Of a DNA stretch of 64,000 nt, positions 26,496 to 34,445 are shown piece after piece. Numbering within the stretch: position 1 is the stretch's first letter; the number at the start of each line of letters is the position of its first letter. The DNA lies in the NCBI GenBank assembly GCA_026692725.1, contig JAPMUG010000001.1, positions 372,001-436,000 on the forward strand. Direction: 5' to 3'. A program made the translations under genes and the position numbers. Source of the stretch: Ecytonucleospora hepatopenaei (lineage: Eukaryota; Microsporidia; Enterocytozoonidae). The notes under the pieces are model-generated. The model was not told where the DNA came from and made no database searches. It saw nothing but the letters and a program-made list of their open reading frames with translations.

Positions 26496-27515
26496 ATGAA
26501 AAAATTAATTAATATATTTTGTAATTATTTAATATCAATATACAATAGTTTGATATTATTCTATATATTTATAAGGAATAAAATTTATTTTACTTTTTAT
26601 GGTAAAAAAACAATTACAAAAACAGTAAGTGGCAATGATTTTGATAAAGCAAGAACTTCATTAAATGTAGATGATAAATTTATGGATTTGTCTAAAATAA
26701 AATTAAACTGGCATCGATTAAGGAGGGAATACAATGATAAATTAAAAAAAGAATGTACTCAAACAAAAATACAAAATTTAAATGAAAAAATAACCCAAAT
26801 AAACTGGGCCTTTGATTATTTAAGCAATAATGTTGATGTGGATATTTATGATAGGGAAAATATTAAAAAATATAAAATTGATTTTTATAACAAAATAAGC
26901 AGTGCATATTTAAATAACATGGGAAAATATGATAGTTTTAAGGATGAACGTGAACTGTTTAATTTTTATCAAAGAATACACATTTCAAACAAATATGTGG
27001 AAAAAAGAGTAAAAGATCTCACACTTGTATTGAAGTATGATTATGCACTAAAAAAAGCCAAAGAAAAAATAAAGAAAATTGAAACAATAGAAAAACCTGA
27101 CAAAAAAATAAGTGAAAAAAGCATAGACTACAAACAGCAAGAAAAAGAAACAAAAGAATTTATTTGTGGTATATGCAGTAAAATGTATAAAAGCAAAAGT
27201 ACTTTTATTACCCACTGTAAAAGCAAAAAACACATAGAAAATGTAAAAAACAACAAATTATTAGATCCTATTTATGATATTGTTTTAAGCAGTGAAGAAA
27301 TGACAGGGACAAATCAAAAACAAAGAAATGCAAAGGTAAAAGATACAAAAGAGCTTATTAATCTAAATATAGACTATAGTGTTAAAAATATGTGTAAAAA
27401 GAATGATAAAGATCCATTTATATCTGAACATTCTATTTTTAGAACATGTACTATATGTAAAAAACAATTTAATTCAAGGAAGGAACTAATTATGCATTTA
27501 AAAGATTGTACGTAA
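26496..27515 (+). CDS. Membrane-anchored J-domain-like protein with two C2H2 fingers
   Basis: A 339-residue protein. An N-terminal hydrophobic segment (about 8-28) is followed by a region resembling a J domain (about 58-125): IKLNWHRLRREYNDKLKKE, then INWAFDYLSNN ... YDRENI. The usual His-Pro-Asp is absent (YNDK instead). A charged helical stretch follows. Next comes a U1-type zinc finger (CGIC ... THCKSKKH, C-x2-C-x12-H-x5-H) and a second, incomplete finger at the very end (CTICKKQFNSRKELIMHLKDC, the final ligand being Cys). J domain plus two such fingers is the layout of Jjj1/DNAJC21, a 60S biogenesis co-chaperone. The membrane segment and lost HPD make a diverged or repurposed copy likely. 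A CCC signal lies about 70 bases upstream. Confidence 0.45.
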   Translation: MKKLINIFCNYLISIYNSLILFYIFIRNKIYFTFYGKKTITKTVSGNDFDKARTSLNVDDKFMDLSKIKLNWHRLRREYNDKLKKECTQTKIQNLNEKITQINWAFDYLSNNVDVDIYDRENIKKYKIDFYNKISSAYLNNMGKYDSFKDERELFNFYQRIHISNKYVEKRVKDLTLVLKYDYALKKAKEKIKKIETIEKPDKKISEKSIDYKQQEKETKEFICGICSKMYKSKSTFITHCKSKKHIENVKNNKLLDPIYDIVLSSEEMTGTNQKQRNAKVKDTKELINLNIDYSVKNMCKKNDKDPFISEHSIFRTCTICKKQFNSRKELIMHLKDCT

Positions 27516-27654
27516 GTATTTATACGTAAGTATTTATTACAGAAAAATAATTTAAATGTTTATCATAAGTAAAACATACTTTTATTTTAATCATAACATT
27601 CTTTATCATAATTATAACATATTTTCAATGTATAAATTGCATTCTATATTTAAA

Positions 27655-27813
27655 TTATTCTTGTTTTAAGCCACGTGCATTTATAAAATTGCATGGTTTT
27701 TGCGCATAAAAATATATAATAATTGCTAAAATTAGTGTGTTTACACACAAAAACATTAAAAACACAAAATCAAAACGTTTTTCATACTTTTTGTAAAATT
27801 TTTGTAAATTCAT
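27655..27813 (-). CDS. Small single-pass membrane protein (52 residues)
   Basis: A short frame begins MNLQKFYKKYEKRFDF, crosses the membrane with VFLMFLCVNTLILAIIIYFY and ends with a polar AQKPCNFINARGLKQE. The basic N-terminal side, a single 20-residue hydrophobic helix and a short tail are typical of tiny ER or mitosome membrane proteins. Base composition is less AT-extreme than its surroundings, with GCGCAAAA and CCACGTGC words, which supports selection. A CCCC-type signal (CACACCCCTT on this strand) lies about 140 bases upstream. No family recognised by eye. Confidence 0.4.
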   Translation of the reverse strand: MNLQKFYKKYEKRFDFVFLMFLCVNTLILAIIIYFYAQKPCNFINARGLKQE

Positions 27814-28273
27814 TTTTATTTCTCCACTATTAGAATTTAAATTGTTTATGAATTTTTAGTTTTTAAATAATATTATTATTTTATAATTATATAATTGTAT
27901 TAATATATGATTCTATAATTCTATAATTATTTAATTCAACAATTCTATAATTTTAAGGGGTGTGCTAAAATTATTTTAAAAATCATTTTGTTCTCACATT
28001 TTTAAAAATTTTATCTGTTTGTCTATTTTATATAATAATTAGTTACAATAAATTATTATAATTCTGATATATTCATGTATTATTTTGATGTTTAATGTAA
28101 TTCAGAAACAAAAACAGCAGTTTTTATTTATTTTTACTTAAATTTATTTTAAAATACCCTTAAAAACTTTATAAAACAATAATATTTTATAGATTTATAT
28201 TCATAACAAATATCTTATAACTTTATATATTTAAAAAATATCTTATACATATTATACTAAATAACATTTTATA
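27814..28273. promoter_or_regulatory. Divergent intergenic region
   Basis: AAGGGGTGTG at about 27955 serves the minus strand as a CCCC signal. AAAATACCCTTAAAAACTT at about 28152 is a CCC signal for the HRD1-like gene about 115 bases downstream. Otherwise AT-rich. Confidence 0.45.
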
Positions 28274-29293
28274 ATGAAAGACATTCATTTAGATTTTTCT
28301 ATAATGCTAGGCTTTATATCTGTAACTGGATGTTTATTAGCAATTTTGGTGTTTAACACTCATAGCAACAATTTTTTTCAATATTGTTATGTAATTTACA
28401 AAAACCAAAATATTTACTTAATCTTTACACTTCTCATTTGTGGAATAATTTGCTTTTTTGGTAAGATTTTTTCAGATTTGTGTTTTGGGAGACTGAATGA
28501 GTCGGATCAGGCAAATTATAATGAGATGGCTTCTGATTACCTTGGTAACACTGCAATGACAGCCATTTCTTTTCCTTATGTTTTACAGGTCAATAATTTA
28601 GCTGCTTTTATGGTTTATTATGCCGTAAGGGGAATGTCATGGGCGTATCATTTGAACAGTGAGACAAATGCATCGGGTGAAAGAACAGAAAATGCTGCGC
28701 AATATTCTTTTGGATGGGCAGTGGTTGTAGTTCTATTTATATTGTTTAAATTACGTACTTTATGCAATAAGTTTTCTCTAATGTTTATGTCATTTAATGG
28801 TCTTTTAGCTTTTGAGTATTTTATGACTTTGTTTTCTTTTGTCAAGCAAATGCTTTTGGATTATTTTAGTCACTGTTCACCTGCTGGAGAGTTTGCAATA
28901 AAAGCATTATTTTTGATTTCAAGAATCTTGGTTGCTGGATATTATGCAAATAACCTGTTAAAATTTAGAATGCCAATTACATACATAAAAATGATAGTTA
29001 TAGACTTGGCAGAGTTAAAGAAAACCAGCACAGTATTTTTTAAGTATCTAAAACTTTGCAAGGAATTAAATACTATTGAGGATGTGGAAGTTGAAAATCA
29101 AATGTGCGCAATCTGTACAGAAGATTTCAATAAAGGCAAAAAATTGGGGTGCGGCCATATTTTCCACACGGAGTGTTTAAAAATGTGGTGTGAAAGGGAA
29201 AGTACGTGTCCAATTTGTAGAAAACCTCTTTCTTTTACCAAAGACATAACAATTGAAACAGAAACTGAAGTAATTAGGGCAAGAGTTTTATAA
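28274..29293 (+). CDS. HRD1: HRD1/synoviolin-type RING E3 ubiquitin ligase of ER-associated degradation
   Basis: A 339-residue protein. Several transmembrane segments in the first 235 residues (about 10-30, 45-65, 92-115, 140-160, 170-190 and 205-225) are followed by a cytosolic RING-H2 finger. Its ligands are C278, C281, C293, H295, H298, C301, C312 and C315, in the sequence MCAICTEDF ... GCGHIFHTECLKMWCE ... CPICRKPL. The multi-spanning domain followed directly by this RING, with the phrase GHIFH..CL..W, is the Hrd1 layout. Hrd1 retrotranslocates and ubiquitinates misfolded ER proteins. It is shorter than yeast Hrd1 (551) because the C-terminal disordered tail is missing. gp78-type E3s are an alternative. 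Confidence 0.82.
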   Translation: MKDIHLDFSIMLGFISVTGCLLAILVFNTHSNNFFQYCYVIYKNQNIYLIFTLLICGIICFFGKIFSDLCFGRLNESDQANYNEMASDYLGNTAMTAISFPYVLQVNNLAAFMVYYAVRGMSWAYHLNSETNASGERTENAAQYSFGWAVVVVLFILFKLRTLCNKFSLMFMSFNGLLAFEYFMTLFSFVKQMLLDYFSHCSPAGEFAIKALFLISRILVAGYYANNLLKFRMPITYIKMIVIDLAELKKTSTVFFKYLKLCKELNTIEDVEVENQMCAICTEDFNKGKKLGCGHIFHTECLKMWCERESTCPICRKPLSFTKDITIETETEVIRARVL

Positions 29294-29416
29294 GTTTATT
29301 ATTTGGATTTTACCATATATATTTATTTGTTATTGTATGTATTGTTTAAATATAAATTTTAATTAGTATATTTATAATTTTGTTTAAATGTTTAAAGTTT
29401 TTTTAAAATTCTCATT

Positions 29417-29854
29417 TTAAATAAATTTCCTTATAAGTTCATCATATTCCTCAATTTCCTGATCTAGAAGATCGTTTATCCTCGTTAACTTATCTTTTAT
29501 TCCTTGTTTGTTTACAAAAGTTTCTTTTTCTTGTTTAAGAGAGAGTCTTCTGGCTGCATTTAACTCATTTTCAGTTAATTTTTCTTTTATAAAAGAAGGT
29601 AGGCTTTCATTGTAAGATTCTTCTATATTTTTGTCATTCTGAAGGCATTTTTTATAATTTTCTTCCGATTTATTTTTCATAAAAGAGTCACTACTATCAT
29701 AATTATTGTCACAATTATCATTGTCACTATTTAAATAACTACTATTCTTTATATTTTCATTGTTTTGATTACCAGCACTTTCATTTAATTCACCAAATAT
29801 TTTATTATAATCAAATTCTGGTAAATTTATTTCCTTATAATTTCTCTTTGACAT
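29417..29854 (-). CDS. Hypothetical acidic coiled-coil protein
   Basis: A 145-residue protein. The N terminus MSKRNYKEINLPEFDYNKIF looks conserved. The middle (about 30-75) is an Asn/Asp/Ser tract, and the C-terminal 60 residues form a probable helix or coiled coil (ENELNAARRLSLKQEKE ... LLDQEIEEYDELIRKF). No signal peptide. The family is not recognised; small spliceosomal or transcription-complex subunits have this look, but no motif confirms that. Convergent with HRD1. Confidence 0.5.
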   Translation of the reverse strand: MSKRNYKEINLPEFDYNKIFGELNESAGNQNNENIKNSSYLNSDNDNCDNNYDSSDSFMKNKSEENYKKCLQNDKNIEESYNESLPSFIKEKLTENELNAARRLSLKQEKETFVNKQGIKDKLTRINDLLDQEIEEYDELIRKFI

Positions 29855-30004
29855 AAAATGCTAAATAATTTAAAACTCAGTGCAACCACTATATTGATTA
29901 AATATATTTTATAAATAGTAATTACTAATTTTTTATCTCACTGTTGTTTTTAATATGGGCTATTACAGGAGGGAAAACATAAAATTTTTATGCTAAATTT
30001 CCCC

Positions 30005-31015
30005 ATGTCAAAAAAGACAAAAACAAAAGAAGGTCTTTCAGTTACAAGAACATATAAAAAGGGTAAATGTACAAAAACACCGTATATTACCACAAAGTTT
30101 ACATTTATAGACACCATAAATTTAATATTAATAAGACACAGCAAAAAATATAAAGAAATGTTTGCAAAAGTAGAAGAATATAAAACAGAAACTAAAGATA
30201 ATTTTAAGCTAACTAACAATTCTTTTAGTAGTGATGAAAGTGAAATTGCAAATAAAGAAAATATAAAAGGGAAAAAATATATAGAAAGTTCTGAGGATTT
30301 TAGCAAAGTAAAGTATAAAACAGTTGTTGAAGAAATATGGACAGACTTGGTTGAAGAGTTCACAGAAAATTATTTTGAAGGTTTAAATTTAAACAACAAA
30401 TATTATATTTATAAGGGAGATAAAGAACAAAATGTATCAAATACAAAATATACATGTAATGATCCAGCATTACTGGATGAAAATAACATAATAAATCAAA
30501 TAACAGCTTCATCCGCAGCAAATAAATATTATTCATTAAACAGAAAATATGTTGAGGAAATAGAAAAAATAGCACTAACCAACAAGGAAAGCAAATGGGT
30601 TTATTTTGATATTTTTGATAAAACACTAAATGATACGTTTATTAGTAAATCACACACTGAGCAAATAGAGGAAGAAATAGAAGAAATTGTTAACAAACAT
30701 TTAGAAAGCATTAAAGAAAAAGAAAAAAGCATTGCAAGGAAAAATAAAGAAGAAAAATTAGAAAATCAAGATAAAGAAGATTTTATAAAAATACATAATG
30801 AAAATGCTAAAAATAGTCAGAAGGTTATTGGTTTATTAGAAAATATAAATAGTAAAATGGGAATTTTAATAGATTTACTTAAAAATAAAAATATACAAAA
30901 AAATTTAAATAATGATTTAGAAGATAATAAATTAAATAATAAATTTAATAATAAAGATGGAGTTAAATATGAAATTAAAGAAGAAAATAATGACAATAAA
31001 AACAATTGGTGTTAG
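30005..31015 (+). CDS. Hypothetical charged coiled-coil protein
   Basis: An open frame begins at 29990, but the second ATG at 30005 is preceded immediately by AAATTTCCCC, the strongest start signal type in this window, so the start MSKKTKTKEG is chosen (336 residues). The N terminus is basic. About 40-160 appears folded (FTFIDTINLILIRH, VVEEIWTDLVEEFTENYFEG). The second half is Glu/Lys-rich coiled coil (EQIEEEIEEIVNKHLESIKE) and ends with an Asn/Asp tract and NNWC. No signal peptide, no known domain recognised. The AAATTT-CCCC signal suggests strong expression. Confidence 0.6.
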   Translation: MSKKTKTKEGLSVTRTYKKGKCTKTPYITTKFTFIDTINLILIRHSKKYKEMFAKVEEYKTETKDNFKLTNNSFSSDESEIANKENIKGKKYIESSEDFSKVKYKTVVEEIWTDLVEEFTENYFEGLNLNNKYYIYKGDKEQNVSNTKYTCNDPALLDENNIINQITASSAANKYYSLNRKYVEEIEKIALTNKESKWVYFDIFDKTLNDTFISKSHTEQIEEEIEEIVNKHLESIKEKEKSIARKNKEEKLENQDKEDFIKIHNENAKNSQKVIGLLENINSKMGILIDLLKNKNIQKNLNNDLEDNKLNNKFNNKDGVKYEIKEENNDNKNNWC

Positions 31016-31249
31016 GTATTTGCATTTTATTAAATGATTTTTGTATTTTAATCTCAATTTAAAAATTAATGTTTGTAAACAATGATATGTAAACAAATAG
31101 CACATTTTATTTAATATACTAAATTTTTGTTATAAATTGATTTTATCTATTTTACTATAGAAATATTTTTTGAAATATTAATTTTATAATCATTTTTTAT
31201 TTATAAACAAAAAACAAAACCCATTATTAGTTATTATTTTGATATCAAA

Positions 31250-31549
31250 ATGTTATTCTTTATATTATCAAATATACTTACAGTTTCTTGTGCAGCAGCA
31301 AATTCTTCAGAAGAAGTAGAAAAATCAAATGTACCACAAGATAAAGGTGAAGATGTAGTACCTGTAAAAAAACCACTTACAAAAGAAGAAAAAGACAAAA
31401 AAGAAAAGGAAGAAAAAGAAAAACAAGAAAAATCACATGCTAAAATTGTTGAAACAAAAAGAAAAGTAGCAGAAGCTAACAGAAAGGAAAATGAAAAAAG
31501 AAATAAGGAAGGTAAACCAGAAATGGCTTTTGATGAAATCGATGGTTAA
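31250..31549 (+). CDS. Small secreted Lys/Glu-rich protein, family C
   Basis: A 99-residue protein with signal peptide MLFFILSNILTVSCAAA. The mature part is a highly charged helix (EEKDKKEKEEKEKQEKS) and a C-terminal block KRKVAEANRKENEKRNKEGKPEMAFDEIDG. That block is the family signature: R-x-x-x-E-x-N/x-K ... K/R-x-x-x-Q/G then F/Y-D-x-I/V-D at the end, found again at 31932 and, more weakly, 32489. CCC (AAACCCATTATT) lies about 30 bases before the start. No known domain; secreted, probably disordered. Confidence 0.65.
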   Translation: MLFFILSNILTVSCAAANSSEEVEKSNVPQDKGEDVVPVKKPLTKEEKDKKEKEEKEKQEKSHAKIVETKRKVAEANRKENEKRNKEGKPEMAFDEIDG

Positions 31550-31931
31550 GCAGTTGTAAATAAATCATAATAAAATGTTTTTTGATGATATTTATACATA
31601 ATTTATTATGTCAGTTTAAAATTTATTTAAACTTTAAAACTTTTTTATCATAATGTTAAAGATAATTTTTCTTATTTCACTATATTATGTTTAATAAATT
31701 TAGTATTGTCTGTCTTTTTCTCAATATTTTTTATATTTTTAAAAACCTTGAAAAAAGATCAATCTGATAAAATCTTCTATAAACAAACAAAACAAAAAAA
31801 TGATTTTTAAATTAGATTTTAAACTAATAAGAATAAAAAATAACAAAAAAGAATTAAACTTGATTTTATTTTTGATCAATATCATTTTTAAGTTTTTATT
31901 AAAATTGTTTTTTTAAATTCATCCCTATAAT
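31550..31931. other. Intergenic, no gene seen
   Basis: AT-rich spacer between two family C genes. TTCATCCCTATAAT ends just before the next ATG and is its CCC-type signal. Confidence 0.5.
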
Positions 31932-32252
31932 ATGTTTGTTCTTAATTTTATTAGAATGTTTGAATGTAGTAATTCTACGTTTCTATCAACCACTGATTTA
32001 CAACAAACACATACACCTACTACAAGTTCTATACCTGTAACTACTTCAGAAGGTTATGATGTTAGTCCAAGATACGAACCAATTCCACCACATGCCAAGA
32101 AAAGTATAAATCCATCGTGTAAAATTAAAGAAGATGATAAACAATTTAAAGTTGATTTAAGAAAAAGAAGAGAAGAAAATATTGAAAAAGACAAACAAGA
32201 AAGAAAAAAGAATAATCAACCATCTACTTCTTATGATACAGTAGATAAATAA
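31932..32252 (+). CDS. Small secreted protein, family C, with Ser/Thr-rich part
   Basis: A 106-residue protein. The N terminus MFVLNFIRMFECSN is a short, weak signal peptide. A Thr/Ser/Pro-rich stretch (TDLQQTHTPTTSSIPVTTS) follows that could be O-mannosylated if secreted. The basic C-terminal family block is KVDLRKRREENIEKDKQERKK, and the end is SYDTVDK, parallel to FDEIDG in the 31250 gene. The start is supported by CATCCCTATAAT directly upstream. Function unknown. Confidence 0.62.
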   Translation: MFVLNFIRMFECSNSTFLSTTDLQQTHTPTTSSIPVTTSEGYDVSPRYEPIPPHAKKSINPSCKIKEDDKQFKVDLRKRREENIEKDKQERKKNNQPSTSYDTVDK

Positions 32253-32488
32253 TAAACTAATCTTCTGGTAAAATTCTCTTTTTTGTTGAAAAAATATTGC
32301 CGTAATACATTTATTTTATTGATAAACTAAAATTTTTTGATAAAATAATCTATATTGATTATTCTTTTAAAATGTTCTATAATAAAGATAGTTTAAAATT
32401 ATATTTTTTTCAGTTTAAAAAGTTTATCAAAAATCAATTTGATCAAAACAATGATTTAAAAAATTTCAAAAACCACCCCATATTTAAA

Positions 32489-32701
32489 ATGTATTTATTT
32501 TCATATTTTAGTTTTTTATCAATAAACGCAGCTCAATCCAACAAAGATTCTACGTCTACTACCACAAAAGACAAAAAGTTTGATCCTAAAGATAAAGAAA
32601 AGAGAGAAGAAGAAAAACATGAAAGAAGAAGATTGCAAGAAATAAATAAGCGAGCAGTTAATCAAGGTGCAAGGGAACCTATCGATTTTCAAGATAATTA
32701 A
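32489..32701 (+). CDS. Small secreted protein, family C
   Basis: The frame is open from 32372, but the internal ATG at 32489 starts a proper signal peptide (MYLFSYFSFLSINAAQ) and is preceded by CACCCCATATTTAAA, a CCCC-type start signal. It is therefore chosen (70 residues). The mature protein is KDSTSTTTKDKKFDPKDKEK followed by KHERRRLQEINKRAVNQGAR and ends PIDFQDN. It aligns with the tails of the 31250 and 31932 proteins. If the upstream ATG is used the protein gains 39 basic residues and loses an N-terminal signal peptide. Confidence 0.6.
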   Translation: MYLFSYFSFLSINAAQSNKDSTSTTTKDKKFDPKDKEKREEEKHERRRLQEINKRAVNQGAREPIDFQDN

Positions 32702-33071
32702 TTAAAATTATATTCCATTCATCTAGTTCTTTTAATAAATTTAATTCTTTTTCATATATAAAAATATAGTTTCTTTTTGTTTATTATTCAATATATGATA
32801 TTTACTTTTATTTATAATAAATTTTGTTGTAATAAATTTTTTTCTTAAATATTTAGACAGTATTTTCTTTTTTCTTAAATATTTAGATAGTATATTTTTT
32901 GTTTATTCTAAAAATCAATAAATTAAATACTTTTACATTTATATAATTTTAATCACTATTAAATATTATTCCTTTATAATGAATTATTTAAAAATGTTTT
33001 AAAATTTTTATCTAAAAACAAATCATATATAAACTATTTGTTTTTAATCATAATATTTACAAATATCACAA
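32702..33071. other. Intergenic with short direct repeat
   Basis: A phrase TTTCTTAAATATTTAGA occurs twice about 36 bases apart (around 32842 and 32873). No gene is visible. No CCC signal precedes the following gene. Confidence 0.5.
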
Positions 33072-33284
33072 ATGAATTTTTTGTCAATTTTAAATATTAG
33101 CATCACAAGTGTTTTTAGCATTATAAAATGCAGTTCATCACATTCAAGTATAAACTCTACCAGGGTAGAAGTATCAAATTCATCAGAAGAAAACTTTACT
33201 AAACATACAAAAGAGGTGATAGAAAAAGAAAAGGAAAATAAAAATCAAACCAGAAATCCAGAAGACAAAGAAGAAAATAAATGA
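33072..33284 (+). CDS. Small secreted protein, probably truncated family C member
   Basis: A 70-residue protein with signal peptide MNFLSILNISITSVFSIIKC, a Ser-rich stretch and a Lys/Glu/Asn-rich tail (KEKENKNQTRNPEDKEENK). It lacks the basic RR...Q...D ending of its neighbours. An adjacent frame continues Lys/Glu-rich for about 10 codons beyond the stop (NEKKEEEKQ), so a frameshift may have cut the end off. Position and layout make it a member of the 31-33 kb array. Confidence 0.5.
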   Translation: MNFLSILNISITSVFSIIKCSSSHSSINSTRVEVSNSSEENFTKHTKEVIEKEKENKNQTRNPEDKEENK

Positions 33285-33518
33285 GAAAAAAGAAGAAGAA
33301 AAACAAGCTTAAAAAGACAAATGACATCAATTAATAAAAAAGTTTAACAGCATGCAGATAATTAAACTTCTACTGTATAAATTATATACTTATTTATAAC
33401 TTAAATATATAATGTTATTATTTATATAATATACTAAACACTATTAATAAAATAACTATATTTATAAAAAATTTATTAAATAAAATAATTTTATTTATAA
33501 AATAACTTTATTTATTGT

Positions 33519-34040
33519 TTATGCATCAATCTTACCCTTTTTAAGCTTATTCTGATAAAACTCTAATTCTGCTCCCTGCAAAACATGTCCATTTGCTACT
33601 CCTTCCTGTCCTGGCCTGCTGTCAATAATGGCATAGAAAAATCCTTTATTCTTCATTACCTGCAATACCTTGTCCTTTTCTTGAATTACCTTGCTACTTA
33701 CGTCAATTCCCTCTGTACTTATCTTTACAACTGCTGACTTAGTAAGTGTATTTGTTCTCATTAATTCGTTGTTAGATGGATGGTAGATGACCTGTTCTAT
33801 TTTACACTTTACGTCATTGACCTGTTCACTGCCATTGAAGTAGCTAAAAAGACCCTCGTTAAGTCTCAATGCCCTCTGTTTGAAGTTACCGCCTCTGACC
33901 CTCAGTGCCTTTATTCTCTCCTCGCCTATTTTAGTATTAGCAGGCTGTCTACCCATCATGTTCTTCCTCTTCTTCTGCATTTGGTTTCTAGCACCACCAG
34001 ATTTATTTTTCTTATGTCTTCCACATCTTGTAATACCCAT
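33519..34040 (-). CDS. RPS8: 40S ribosomal protein eS8
   Basis: A 173-residue basic protein that is eS8: MGITRCGRHKKNKSGGARNQ, then KRKNMMGRQPANTKIGEERIKALRVRGGN-KQRALRLN, then KCKIEQVIYHPSNNELMRTNTLTKSAVV, and finally GFFYAIIDSRPGQEGVANG in the C-terminal half. Length is shorter than animal eS8 (about 208) and typical of microsporidia. It binds 18S rRNA in the small subunit. The start is fixed by ATAAAATTTTACCC immediately before the ATG. No Asn tract has entered it. Confidence 0.96.
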   Translation of the reverse strand: MGITRCGRHKKNKSGGARNQMQKKRKNMMGRQPANTKIGEERIKALRVRGGNFKQRALRLNEGLFSYFNGSEQVNDVKCKIEQVIYHPSNNELMRTNTLTKSAVVKISTEGIDVSSKVIQEKDKVLQVMKNKGFFYAIIDSRPGQEGVANGHVLQGAELEFYQNKLKKGKIDA

Positions 34041-34054
34041 GGGTAAAATTTTAT
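34041..34054 (-). promoter_or_regulatory. AAATTTT-ACCC start-proximal signal of eS8
   Basis: ATAAAATTTTACCC abuts the ATG at 34040 with no spacer. It is nearly identical to the block two bases before the eL33 ATG, so the two ribosomal-protein genes share one promoter type. Confidence 0.7.
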
Positions 34055-34445
34055 AAAAAAATAAATACGACTCATAATAAACTAATAGAAAATATGTATA
34101 TAATTAAATATATAATTTGATATTTAAAATTAATATTATTTAATACAAAAACAAATTATAAAATAATATAAATAAATTATAAAAATAAATAAATTTTTTT
34201 CATAAAATATTTTTTACCTTACCCTCCTTAAAAAGAATAGTAAAGAAAAAAATTATAAATATAATAAAATAAATATAATAAAATAAATATAATAAAATAT
34301 AATAAAATATAACAAAATAAATATAATAAAATATTACAGAATATAGAATAATATAATAAAGTATAATAAAATATAATAAAATATAATAATATAGAATAAT
34401 ATAGAATAATATAGAATATAAAATATAATATTTAATACTATAAAT
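34055..34445. repeat. Intergenic ATAATAAAATAAAT repeats
   Basis: The 390-base divergent gap is dominated from about 34255 to 34430 by (AATAAAATATAAT)n and AATATAGAAT units. TTTTTTACCTTACCCTCC at about 34210 is the only C-rich patch and may be a start signal for one of the flanking genes. Open frames over the repeat are artefacts. Confidence 0.7.
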
